Assembly (NCBI GenBank): GCA_016205055.1
Contig: JACQJK010000049.1
Location: forward strand, 1 to 7,037
DNA: 7,037 bases
DNA from: Candidatus Doudnabacteria bacterium
GTDB lineage: Bacteria > Patescibacteriota > Doudnabacteria > UBA920 > 2-01-FULL-50-11
Reading direction: 5' to 3'
Part shown: in pieces, positions 1 to 4,077 of the stretch
How the letters are laid out: each line of letters opens with the position of its first letter
Numbering within the stretch: the stretch's first letter is position 1
Translations under genes and position numbers: made by a program
Notes under the pieces: model-generated
Told to the model about the DNA's origin: nothing
What the model saw: only the letters and a program-made list of their open reading frames with translations
The model's database searches: none

Positions 1-31
1 CACCCGTACCGCCCTTGCCTACTCCACCGTA

Positions 32-48
32 GTCCGCCTAAGGCGGAC
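32..48. repeat. GC palindrome, copy 1 of the CCGCC..GGCGG family
   Basis: GTCCGCCT, one central A, then AGGCGGAC: a perfect odd-length palindrome. The same core (CCGCC, about three bases, GGCGG, often followed by A) recurs at 1922-1934, 1968-1978, 2818-2829, 2976-2993, 3172-3182 and 3219-3231, always outside genes. This is seen directly; a role as a REP-like dispersed element is inferred. Confidence 0.7.
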
Positions 49-61
49 GAAGGCCGGGCAT

Positions 62-86
62 CCACTCCGACGTGACGTCGGAGTGG
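62..86. repeat. Perfect 25-bp palindrome
   Basis: CCACTCCGACGT (62-73), a central G at 74, then ACGTCGGAGTGG (75-86). The two 12-base arms are exactly complementary. As RNA it would need to open a few central pairs to make a loop. No T-run follows, so it is not a typical intrinsic terminator. It may be a hairpin repeat or a protein-binding palindrome. Confidence 0.75.
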
Positions 87-145
87 TCTTCGGGCGGAGG
101 CGGATAAACATTTTTTCCTAACTTGTAAGTTTATGGCATAATTAA

Positions 146-175
146 GGAAACGTTTTCCCGTGTTTTTCGTCTTAA
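146..175 (+). promoter_or_regulatory. Candidate ECF-sigma promoter with flanking inverted repeat
   Basis: GGAAAC (146-151), a 16-base spacer, then CGTCTTAA (168-175). ECF sigma factors typically recognise an AAC-containing -35 and a CGT-containing -10 at this spacing, so this matches the class well. It lies directly upstream of an ECF sigma gene, which suggests autoregulation. TAATTAAG (139-146) and CTTAATTA (171-178) form an 8-bp inverted repeat with arm centres 32 bp apart, about three helical turns, overlapping both promoter elements; it could be an operator. The resulting 5' UTR would be only about 10 bases, consistent with the lack of an SD before the ATG at 191. Confidence 0.6.
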
Positions 176-190
176 TTAACGGTTCTGTGG

Positions 191-772
191 ATGAGCGAAA
201 CTTCACATTACAGCCCGAATAAAAAGGAAAAAGACATAGGAGCCCTGACGACGGCGGCGGCGGCCGGCGACCAAAGGGCTTTCGAACTTTTGTATAAAGA
301 ATTTTTTCCTAAAGTTTCCAGATTTGTCACCTGGCGAGTCAACGACCGAGAAACAGCCGAAGATCTGGTGGCGGAAGTTTTTTTGAAGGGGTGGGAGAGT
401 TTACAGGAAAGCAACGAAATTTCGTCTTTTGCCAGTTGGATCTTTACGATCGCGCGCAATCGGGTGATTGACTATTACCGCACCAAAAAAACTTTTGCTG
501 ATCTATACGAGCTGGAAAACAGCATCGAATACGAAGACAACGTAATCAACTCCATTGATCTTGACATCGCCTCCAAACAATTTTTAAACGCCCTGGAGAT
601 TCTTTCCGGCGACCAACAAGAGGTGCTGCGGTTAAAATTTTTTGACGATCTCGAAAATGAAGAAATTGCGGCGATTATGGACAAAACTCCCGGCACAGTA
701 CGCGTGATTCAGCACCGGGCCATCGTCGCTTTAAAAAAACACCTGAACGAGAATCAACTTTTCAAAAAATGA
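191..772 (+). CDS. ECF-type RNA polymerase sigma factor
   Basis: A 193-residue sigma-70 family protein of extracytoplasmic-function (ECF) type, which would direct core RNA polymerase to a specific promoter set. Region 2 spans about residues 27-97: TAEDLVAEVFLKGW (55-68) is the region 2.2 core-binding helix and SFASWIFTIARNRVIDYYR (79-97) covers regions 2.3-2.4, which read the -10 element. After a linker, region 4 spans about 130-185; LSGDQQEVLRLKFF (138-151) leads into the helix-turn-helix EEIAAIMDKTPGTVRVIQHRA (157-177), which reads the -35. Regions 1 and 3 are absent, as usual for ECF factors. The ATG has no SD; the short leader fits initiation on a nearly leaderless mRNA. The stop codon overlaps the next ATG (ATGA), indicating a coupled operon with the membrane protein that follows. 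The sigma assignment is secure; its stimulus and regulon are unknown. Confidence 0.95.
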   Translation: MSETSHYSPNKKEKDIGALTTAAAAGDQRAFELLYKEFFPKVSRFVTWRVNDRETAEDLVAEVFLKGWESLQESNEISSFASWIFTIARNRVIDYYRTKKTFADLYELENSIEYEDNVINSIDLDIASKQFLNALEILSGDQQEVLRLKFFDDLENEEIAAIMDKTPGTVRVIQHRAIVALKKHLNENQLFKK

Positions 773-1785
773 GAGACGAAAAAACGGAAATCCTTTTTGA
801 ACAATGCCTAACCCTGCTGCGACTCGGCAGAAGTGTGGCGGAGTGTATTAAAATTTATCCGCAAGCCAAAAAAATTGCGGACGAACTTGCGATCATCTCC
901 CGGCTCTCTTCCCTGCCCAAGCGCACAAGCGCGCTCGACTCCCAAGTTGTTTGGAAAAAAATTGCGCGAAAAATTTCTCTATCGGCTTCGGCTGCAAACG
1001 GCCGCCAAATCTTTGGACATGCGCAAATCCCCATACTGCAGTTTGCTTTCCCGAAAGGACTGTTTGGACTGGTAACTATAGTAACGCTCGCCGGCCTGCT
1101 TAACAGCACGGCGGTTGCCGCTCAAAACAGTCTTCCCGGCCAAACCCTATATCCGGTGAAGAGAACTGTGGAAAGAATCGAGTTGACGCTGGCGGTGGAC
1201 GAAGTGAAAAAAACCGAAGTGAAAATCAAGCACGCAGAAAAACGACTGACCGAAGCCCAGGGCATTGTCGAGCAGCTGCCGCCGGAGAAAGAAGAACAAG
1301 TTATCGGAAAAACCATTGGGGAACTAAAAAACACGACCGAAGAAGTCGCCAAACGAGTTGCGAGCCGATCCACGGATAACAAAGAACTTCTGGAAAAAGT
1401 CGTGAAATTAACCGACAAACAGGAAGCCGTGCTCACTGATCTTGGAAACCAGGTTTCGGACGATGCCAAACAAGCCGTTACCGAAGCGCTTGATACCGCC
1501 CTGGAAACCAAGTCCGCGGCCGTGAAAAGTTTGGCCGAACTGGCAGACGGGACAAAAAACGGCGAGGCCGCATCTGACGGACAAACCCCGGATGCGACGG
1601 CGAACGGGACTTCCACTTCCCCGATCCTCGAGCCGCAAACTGCCGATCCCCAAACCACGCCAACTTCCACGACTAACCGCTTAAAAAAACTGGGCGACCC
1701 AAACGCCACCTCGACCGAAATCATCACACCGCTGTTTCCCCAAGCGACCCAAACCACAACGCTGGATATTATTGAGCTGAAATAA
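769..1785 (+). CDS. DUF5667-domain membrane protein, probable anti-sigma factor
   Basis: A 338-residue protein translated from an ATG overlapping the sigma stop codon, with no SD, so translational coupling is likely. The cytoplasmic N-terminus (about 5-46) contains EQCLTLLRLGRSVAECI followed by YPQAKKIADEL, a short helical module often found at the start of proteins paired with ECF factors in CPR bacteria and Chloroflexi. One membrane segment lies at about 96-117. Just outside it, SLPGQTLYPVKRTVERIEL (121-139) is the hallmark start of a DUF5667 domain, followed by charged helices such as KIKHAEKRLTEAQ (152-164) to about residue 225. From about 262 to 330 the chain is rich in Thr, Pro, Ser, Ala and Asn, like a flexible exported stalk. 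The expected role is to hold the sigma factor at the membrane and release it on an envelope signal. That role is inferred from gene pairing and topology; the DUF5667 match is by recognition. Confidence 0.85.
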   Translation: MRDEKTEILFEQCLTLLRLGRSVAECIKIYPQAKKIADELAIISRLSSLPKRTSALDSQVVWKKIARKISLSASAANGRQIFGHAQIPILQFAFPKGLFGLVTIVTLAGLLNSTAVAAQNSLPGQTLYPVKRTVERIELTLAVDEVKKTEVKIKHAEKRLTEAQGIVEQLPPEKEEQVIGKTIGELKNTTEEVAKRVASRSTDNKELLEKVVKLTDKQEAVLTDLGNQVSDDAKQAVTEALDTALETKSAAVKSLAELADGTKNGEAASDGQTPDATANGTSTSPILEPQTADPQTTPTSTTNRLKKLGDPNATSTEIITPLFPQATQTTTLDIIELK

Positions 1786-1803
1786 AACGACGTACCAAAC
1801 AAC

Positions 1804-1830
1804 GACCCCCGGCGGCGTGTTGGGGTTTTT
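1804..1830 (+). terminator. Weak candidate terminator after the sigma operon
   Basis: GACCCC (1804-1809) can pair with GGGGTT (1822-1827) across a 12-base GC-rich loop, and T residues run through 1826-1830. The stem is short, so termination may be inefficient. Its place 19 bases after the stop codon and just before a promoter fits an operon end. Confidence 0.35.
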
Positions 1831-1855
1831 GATTTAGGAAATTTACTGCTATAAT
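1827..1855 (+). promoter_or_regulatory. Extended -10 promoter upstream of tRNA-Ser
   Basis: TATAAT at 1850-1855 is a perfect -10, and TG at 1847-1848 one base before it makes a textbook extended -10. The -35 is poor: TTTTGA at 1827-1832 with a 17-base spacer. Transcription would start near 1862 and run into tRNA-Ser and probably the following membrane-protein gene. Confidence 0.6.
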
Positions 1856-1917
1856 ACTGAAGGAAAATCCTTGCGATAATGGAGCGGCGGTACTCCGGAT
1901 TCGCCAAGAAACCGGTC

Positions 1918-1980
1918 TTGCCCGCCGGAGGCGGATCCCCGCCTTCGCCTGGCTTCGGCCGGGCGGGCGCCTCTGGCGGA
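1918..1980. repeat. Cluster of GC palindromes between promoter and tRNA-Ser
   Basis: Two copies of the dispersed palindrome family are visible: CCGCC-GGA-GGCGG at 1922-1934 and CGCC-TCT-GGCG at 1968-1978, each followed by A. Between them lie further G/C runs (GGCTTCGGCC at 1951-1960 is itself an imperfect hairpin). If the promoter at 1827-1855 is used, this lies in the 5' leader of the tRNA-Ser transcript. Confidence 0.6.
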
Positions 1981-2017
1981 AAAACTGCTATATCCGAGAG
2001 GGTATCGTGAGTTTTCA

Positions 2018-2128
2018 CCCCGTACAGAGCGGAGGCGTGCCGGAGTGGTTGAACGGGACGGTCTTGAAAACCGTTATGCTTAAAAAGCATCGGAGGTTCG
2101 AATCCTCCCGCCTCCGCCTTGTACGGGG
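2018..2128 (+). other. Leader/trailer helix enclosing tRNA-Ser
   Basis: CCCCGTACA (2018-2026) is exactly complementary to TGTACGGGG (2120-2128). The bases between these arms and the tRNA also align without offset: C2030-G2116 and G2029-C2117 pair, A2028/C2118 mismatch, and G2027-T2119 is a wobble. The precursor can therefore extend the 7-bp acceptor stem by 13 further positions with one mismatch, sequestering the RNase P cleavage site and the discriminator base in a helix. The same arrangement encloses the other two tRNAs with different sequences. Confidence 0.7.
2031..2116 (+). tRNA. tRNA-Ser (anticodon UGA)
   Basis: An 86-nt class II tRNA. The acceptor stem pairs GGAGGCG (2031-2037) with CGCCTCC (2109-2115), with discriminator G2116. 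The anticodon stem ACGGT/ACCGT encloses the loop CTTGAAA (2063-2069) with anticodon TGA at 2065-2067, reading UCA and related serine codons. A long variable arm of the ATGCTTAAAAAGCAT type follows, as expected for serine. The T-arm is GGAGG-TTCGAAT-CCTCC (2092-2108). CCA is not encoded, so it must be added enzymatically. Confidence 0.97.
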
Positions 2129-2192
2129 CGGGTCTCACCCCCACCGCCAGTTGGGACATGGCTCGTAACCAAAAAACGATTCATTGAAAAGT

Positions 2193-2669
2193 ATGGATAA
2201 AAATAAAAAAGAAATCAGCTGGGAGGCGCCCGAACACATCCACTACGAAAAAGGATTATCCTGGTACCTGGTTGCGGCATTGATCGCGTTGGCTTTCTTT
2301 GCTTACGCATTTTGGCAAAAAGACTACTTGATGTTCGCCACTCTTTTTGTGGTTTTGGCGGCCGGCTTCTTTGTGGCGCATAAACGGCCAAACAACATTT
2401 CCATTTCCTTAAATCATAAAGGGCTGGTCACCAACGACGTGCTCTACCGCTACGACACGACGCTGAAAAGTTTTTGGATTGTTTATCATCCACCGGAAAC
2501 CAAAACACTCTACTTCCAAACCGCGCAGCTGTTTAACCAAACGATTTCCGTGGAACTGGCGGACCAAAACCCCGTGGAAATCCGGGAATTCCTGCTGCAG
2601 TATCTTCCCGAGGATCTCGAGCGAGAAGAATCAAACCTGGATCGGATCTTGCGTCTGATAAAATTTTGA
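2193..2669 (+). CDS. Conserved two-helix membrane protein, function unknown
   Basis: A 158-residue protein if started at ATG 2193; a TTG at 2184 is in frame but has no better ribosome site, so I prefer the ATG, preceded only by a weak GAAAAG. A short soluble N-terminus with SWEAPEHIHYEKG (9-21) leads into a membrane hairpin at about 23-41 and 44-63. A soluble C-terminal domain of about 95 residues follows, containing KGLVTNDVLYRYDTTLKSFWI (the stretch 76-96) and ending with NPVEIREFLLQYLPED (126-141). The plan resembles short membrane proteins widespread in CPR genomes: a WxAPEY-like N-terminus, two helices, then a beta-rich domain with an SFW motif and an EVREFL..YLPE helix. I recognise the pattern from such genomes but know no function. 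It lies downstream of tRNA-Ser and may share its transcript. Confidence 0.85.
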   Translation: MDKNKKEISWEAPEHIHYEKGLSWYLVAALIALAFFAYAFWQKDYLMFATLFVVLAAGFFVAHKRPNNISISLNHKGLVTNDVLYRYDTTLKSFWIVYHPPETKTLYFQTAQLFNQTISVELADQNPVEIREFLLQYLPEDLEREESNLDRILRLIKF

Positions 2670-2677
2670 TCCATAAT
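2649..2677 (+). promoter_or_regulatory. Possible promoter for the tRNA-Arg region
   Basis: TTGCGT (2649-2654), a 17-base spacer, and CATAAT (2672-2677). The -10 matches five of six consensus bases; the -35 matches three. It sits over the 3' end of the preceding gene and is the only plausible promoter I see before the tRNA-Arg genes. Confidence 0.3.
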
Positions 2678-2692
2678 AATTGGGATTTTAAC

Positions 2693-2738
2693 GCGTAAGC
2701 AGTAATACCCATTACGCTATCCCGCGGTTTTTGTTTTT
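2693..2738 (+). terminator. Possible hairpin plus T-runs, terminator or attenuator
   Basis: GCGTAA (2693-2698) can pair with TTACGC (2712-2717), or alternatively GTAAT (2702-2706) with ATTAC (2711-2715) across an ACCC loop. T-runs at 2728-2732 and 2734-2738 follow after an intervening CCCGCGG, so the spacing is not ideal for an intrinsic terminator. Confidence 0.3.
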
Positions 2739-2740
2739 GT

Positions 2741-2839
2741 CCCGCACCAATCGTTTCCTCGTCGTTTGCCCCTATCAGGGCATCACCCGTTTAGTCTAAC
2801 AATGGACCCCGGCGCACGCCTCCGGCGGACAACTTGCCC
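2741..2839 (+). other. Spacer with possible tRNA-derived fragments and a GC palindrome
   Basis: CCCGCACCAA (2741-2750) repeats the leader arm found before the second tRNA-Arg (3022-3031), and its CCGCACC is complementary to GGTGCGG at 3271-3277. TGCCC (2767-2771) and GGGCA (2778-2782) form a small hairpin. GTCTAACAATGGAC (about 2793-2806) resembles a tRNA D-arm and runs into the GC palindrome at 2818-2829 (CGCCTCCGGCGGA), much as the clearer tRNA remnants downstream do. I see no protein gene here. Confidence 0.35.
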
Positions 2840-2941
2840 CCCACCTTCTTTGTCCCTATAGCTCAAAGGACAGAGCGCAGCCCTGCGGAGGATGAGATCC
2901 AGGTTCAATTCCTGGTAGGGATTAGGGATAGAGAAGGTGGG
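2840..2941 (+). other. Leader/trailer helix enclosing tRNA-Arg 1, with duplicated acceptor strand
   Basis: CCCACCTTCT (2840-2849) is exactly complementary to AGAAGGTGGG (2932-2941). The acceptor 3' strand TAGGGAT occurs twice in tandem (2916-2922 and 2923-2929). If the downstream copy pairs with the acceptor 5' strand, positions 2840-2858 and 2923-2941 form one continuous 19-bp helix with two G-U wobbles (T2850-G2931 and G2852-T2929). If the correct copy pairs, the same flanking helix sits above a 7-nt bulge. The two folds are mutually exclusive at the acceptor. Confidence 0.7.
2852..2923 (+). tRNA. tRNA-Arg (anticodon GCG), copy 1
   Basis: A 72-nt tRNA. Acceptor GTCCCTA (2852-2858) pairs with TAGGGAT (2916-2922), with a G-U at the first pair. 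The D-arm is GCTC/GAGC with loop AAAGGACA; the A after GG fits A20, an arginine identity base. The anticodon loop CTGCGGA (2883-2889) gives anticodon GCG. The T-arm is CCAGG-TTCAATT-CCTGG (2899-2915). Oddities: a G-A mismatch in the middle of the anticodon stem (2880/2892), a T as discriminator, and no encoded CCA. It is a sister of the tRNA at 3036-3107 and may be degenerating or specialised. Confidence 0.8.
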
Positions 2942-2942
2942 C

Positions 2943-3022
2943 GGGTGAAGATAGGACACAAGCTTGCTTGCCCCGTCCGCCTATGGGGCGGACCGGGGCG
3001 GAGCTTGTAATGTAGGCCTGCC
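2943..3022 (+). pseudogene. tRNA-Arg remnant with a palindrome in its anticodon loop
   Basis: Pieces of the tRNA at 3036-3107 are recognisable in order: CAAGCTTGC (2959-2967), GGAGCTTGT (3000-3008), then AATGTAGG (3009-3016) against GATGCAGG, and CCTGCC (3017-3022). The 32 bases at 2968-2999 are absent from the intact copy and interrupt its anticodon loop TTGCGGA exactly between TTGC and GGA. The seven T-loop bases are deleted and the D-arm and acceptor are degenerate (GATAGGACA at about 2950-2958), so this is not a functional tRNA. The prefix GGGTGAAGATAGGAC (2943-2957) recurs at 3152-3166. Confidence 0.65.
2970..2999. repeat. GC palindrome inside the tRNA-Arg remnant
   Basis: GCCCCGTCCGCC (2970-2981) pairs with GGCGGACCGGGGC (2987-2999) with a single bulged base. 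It belongs to the dispersed CCGCC..GGCGG family but is longer. Outside it, ACAAGCT (2958-2964) pairs with AGCTTGT (3002-3008), the old anticodon stem, so the inserted hairpin stacks on a preserved stem. Confidence 0.75.
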
Positions 3023-3123
3023 CCGCACCAACTGTCCCCCTGTAGTTTAATGGACAGAATGCAAGCTTGCGGAGCTTGTGATGCAGGTTCGATTCCTGCC
3101 AGGGGGATGATTGGTGCGGGGTG
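3019..3123 (+). other. Leader/trailer helix enclosing tRNA-Arg 2
   Basis: CCCCGCACCAA (3021-3031) is exactly complementary to TTGGTGCGGGG (3111-3121). The intervening bases align without offset: T3035-A3107 (the discriminator), G3034-T3108, T3033-G3109, and a C3032/A3110 mismatch. With two outer wobbles, the acceptor stem can be lengthened by 17 positions with one mismatch. Confidence 0.75.
3036..3107 (+). tRNA. tRNA-Arg (anticodon GCG), copy 2
   Basis: A 72-nt tRNA. Acceptor CCCCCTG (3036-3042) pairs with CAGGGGG (3100-3106), discriminator A3107. The D-arm is GTTT/GAAT with loop AATGGACA, including the A expected at position 20 for arginine. The anticodon stem CAAGC/GCTTG is fully paired around TTGCGGA (3067-3073), anticodon GCG, reading CGC and CGU. 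The T-arm is GCAGG-TTCGATT-CCTGC (3083-3099). CCA is not encoded. Of the two tRNA-Arg copies this is the better folded and the likelier working one. Most bacteria instead read these codons with an ACG (inosine) tRNA. Confidence 0.9.
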
Positions 3124-3126
3124 AAA

Positions 3127-3281
3127 TTCCTGCCGAGAGGAGAGAAAGTGGGGGTGAAGATAGGACGCCGTGCCTCTGGCGGGGCAATGTAGGTTCGACT
3201 CGCCCCGTGGGGTTCAAGCCGCCACAGGCGGAGAGAACTCCTTCGGGGTTCCTACCGAGGGGAGTAAAAAGGTGCGGTAAG
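3127..3281 (+). pseudogene. Mosaic of further tRNA-Arg and trailer remnants
   Basis: No intact tRNA folds here, but several pieces match the neighbouring tRNA units. TTCCTGCCGAGAGGAG (3127-3142) and TTCCTACCGAGGGGAG (3249-3264) match each other and the T-arm/acceptor end of the tRNA at 3036-3107. AGAGAAAGTGGG (3141-3152) copies the trailer of the first tRNA-Arg (2930-2941), and both are followed by GGTGAAGATAGGAC. ATGTAGGTTCGACTC (3187-3201) is a T-arm fragment, and a T-loop-like TTCAAGC lies at 3213-3219. GGTGCGG (3271-3277) copies the trailer arm at 3113-3119. GC palindromes sit at 3172-3182 and 3219-3231. A GAACTCC/GGGGTTC hairpin lies at 3235-3251. Confidence 0.5.
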
Positions 3282-3325
3282 AATACGACCGAAATTTCGT
3301 TTACGATCCGCAATACCAAAAAATC

Positions 3326-4018
3326 ATGTTTGACGATTTTCAATACGCATACCTGGTAGGTCTTGTATTTTTCCTGGGAGTTTGGCTGGTGCTATTCTTC
3401 TTGCGCGGGGATCTCCGGAAAGAAATGATCATCATGTCGTTTCTGACAGCACCCTTGGGATTCACGCAGCCCTTTTATTTTCGCGATTATTGGCGGCCTT
3501 CGTATGCCTGGGGGGATATGGCGAACGGGGTGGGCATTGAAAATATCCTTTTTGGCTTTGTGATGGGCGGCATAGCCGCGGTCATCTACGAGGAAATTTT
3601 TGGAAAAAAATACGCCAAACGACGCCTTCCGCTTCATCCCTATTGGATGCTGGGTTTTGTTGCGTTCGGGATCGCTTGGATGTTTATTGGAACCCAAGTT
3701 TTAGGATTTAATTCCATGTATACAACCATTGCCATCCTGTTGGCGGTGGGTATGTTTATTCTCGTTTTCCGACATGACCTAATTAGAGACGCTTTCTTTA
3801 GCGGTTTGCTGGTCGGCGGGTTGATGTTTGTTTTTTACTTATTCTTTTTTACCCCTTTGTTTCCGAACATCGGCCGGGAGTGGTGGCTTCTGCAAAATCT
3901 CTCCGGTCTTTCCTTAAACGGGGTGCCAATCGAAGAACTGGTTTGGGCCTTTAGTTGGGGCTTTGTTGCCGGACCGGCTTACGAATTCGCAAACGGGTTG
4001 AAATTTAAAGAATCCTGA
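3326..4018 (+). CDS. Lycopene-cyclase-domain membrane protein, internally duplicated
   Basis: A very hydrophobic 230-residue protein with about seven membrane segments (about 7-27, 37-50, 70-90, 107-124, 130-148, 158-178 and 200-222). It resembles the lycopene cyclase domain (CrtYc/CrtYd/CarR-type) proteins common in CPR genomes. Two parallel halves are visible. RGDLRKEM (27-34) matches RHDLIRDAF (149-157). A 22-residue segment at 68-89 aligns without gaps to 199-220, sharing G-V-x-I-E, F and G in the middle, then A and a final Y-E. The second copy carries PIEE (201-204), the motif shared with true cyclases. The start has no SD, and the CGAAATTTCG palindrome at 3290-3299 lies upstream. No other carotenoid genes are nearby, so a real cyclase activity is doubtful; a lipid- or isoprenoid-related membrane role is only a guess. 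Confidence 0.8.
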   Translation: MFDDFQYAYLVGLVFFLGVWLVLFFLRGDLRKEMIIMSFLTAPLGFTQPFYFRDYWRPSYAWGDMANGVGIENILFGFVMGGIAAVIYEEIFGKKYAKRRLPLHPYWMLGFVAFGIAWMFIGTQVLGFNSMYTTIAILLAVGMFILVFRHDLIRDAFFSGLLVGGLMFVFYLFFFTPLFPNIGREWWLLQNLSGLSLNGVPIEELVWAFSWGFVAGPAYEFANGLKFKES

Positions 4019-4036
4019 AGTCCTCACGAAACCGTG

Positions 4037-4055
4037 CAAAGTTTTAAAAACTTTG
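4037..4055 (+). repeat. Hairpin between the membrane-protein gene and recG
   Basis: CAAAGTTTT (4037-4045) and AAAACTTTG (4047-4055) are exactly complementary around one A. As RNA, CAAAGTT/AACTTTG would form with a TTAAA loop. There is no T-run after it, so it may be a weak terminator, an mRNA-stability hairpin or an operator. Confidence 0.5.
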
Positions 4056-4065
4056 GAAATCTCTT

Positions 4066-4074
4066 AGGAAAGGA
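4066..4074 (+). promoter_or_regulatory. Ribosome binding site of recG
   Basis: AGGAAAGGA ends three bases before the ATG at 4078; the inner AGGA (4066-4069) has the better spacing of eight bases. It fixes the recG start and contrasts with the earlier genes, which lack an SD. Confidence 0.7.
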
Positions 4075-4077
4075 CGT

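Larger units (their letters stand above)
1..145. other. Non-coding upstream region rich in GC palindromes
   Basis: I see no convincing gene here. The stretch contains a small inverted repeat (CTAC at 19-22 with GTAG at 29-32), an odd-length palindrome at 32-48, a perfect 25-bp palindrome at 62-86, and CGAAG (48-52) able to pair with CTTCG (88-92), so the block can fold into a nested structure. It becomes AT-rich after about position 105. A CATAAT at 137-142 resembles a -10 box but has no good -35 partner. The end of an upstream gene may lie just off the left edge. Confidence 0.5.

Noticed and set aside
1122..2159. Long open frame of 345 codons on the minus strand
   Set aside because: It runs antisense through the DUF5667 gene and the tRNA-Ser gene, and its translation contains the typical AGGFEPP-like artefact of a reversed tRNA. 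It has no SD and no recognisable domain.
2158..2187. Nine-codon ORF before the two-helix protein gene
   Set aside because: It has no SD and is too short to distinguish from chance.
2741..3281. CRISPR array suggested by recurring short repeats
   Set aside because: Repeats are irregularly spaced, not identical, and are explained by tRNA pieces and flanking arms; there are no cas genes.
3047..3343. 98-codon minus-strand frame over the tRNA-Arg region
   Set aside because: It reads backwards through tRNA-Arg 2 and the remnants; the low-complexity Pro/Arg composition comes from GC palindromes.
3111..3359. 82-codon plus-strand frame across the tRNA remnants
   Set aside because: It starts in the tRNA trailer and overlaps the true start of the membrane protein; the translation reflects repeats and tRNA pieces.
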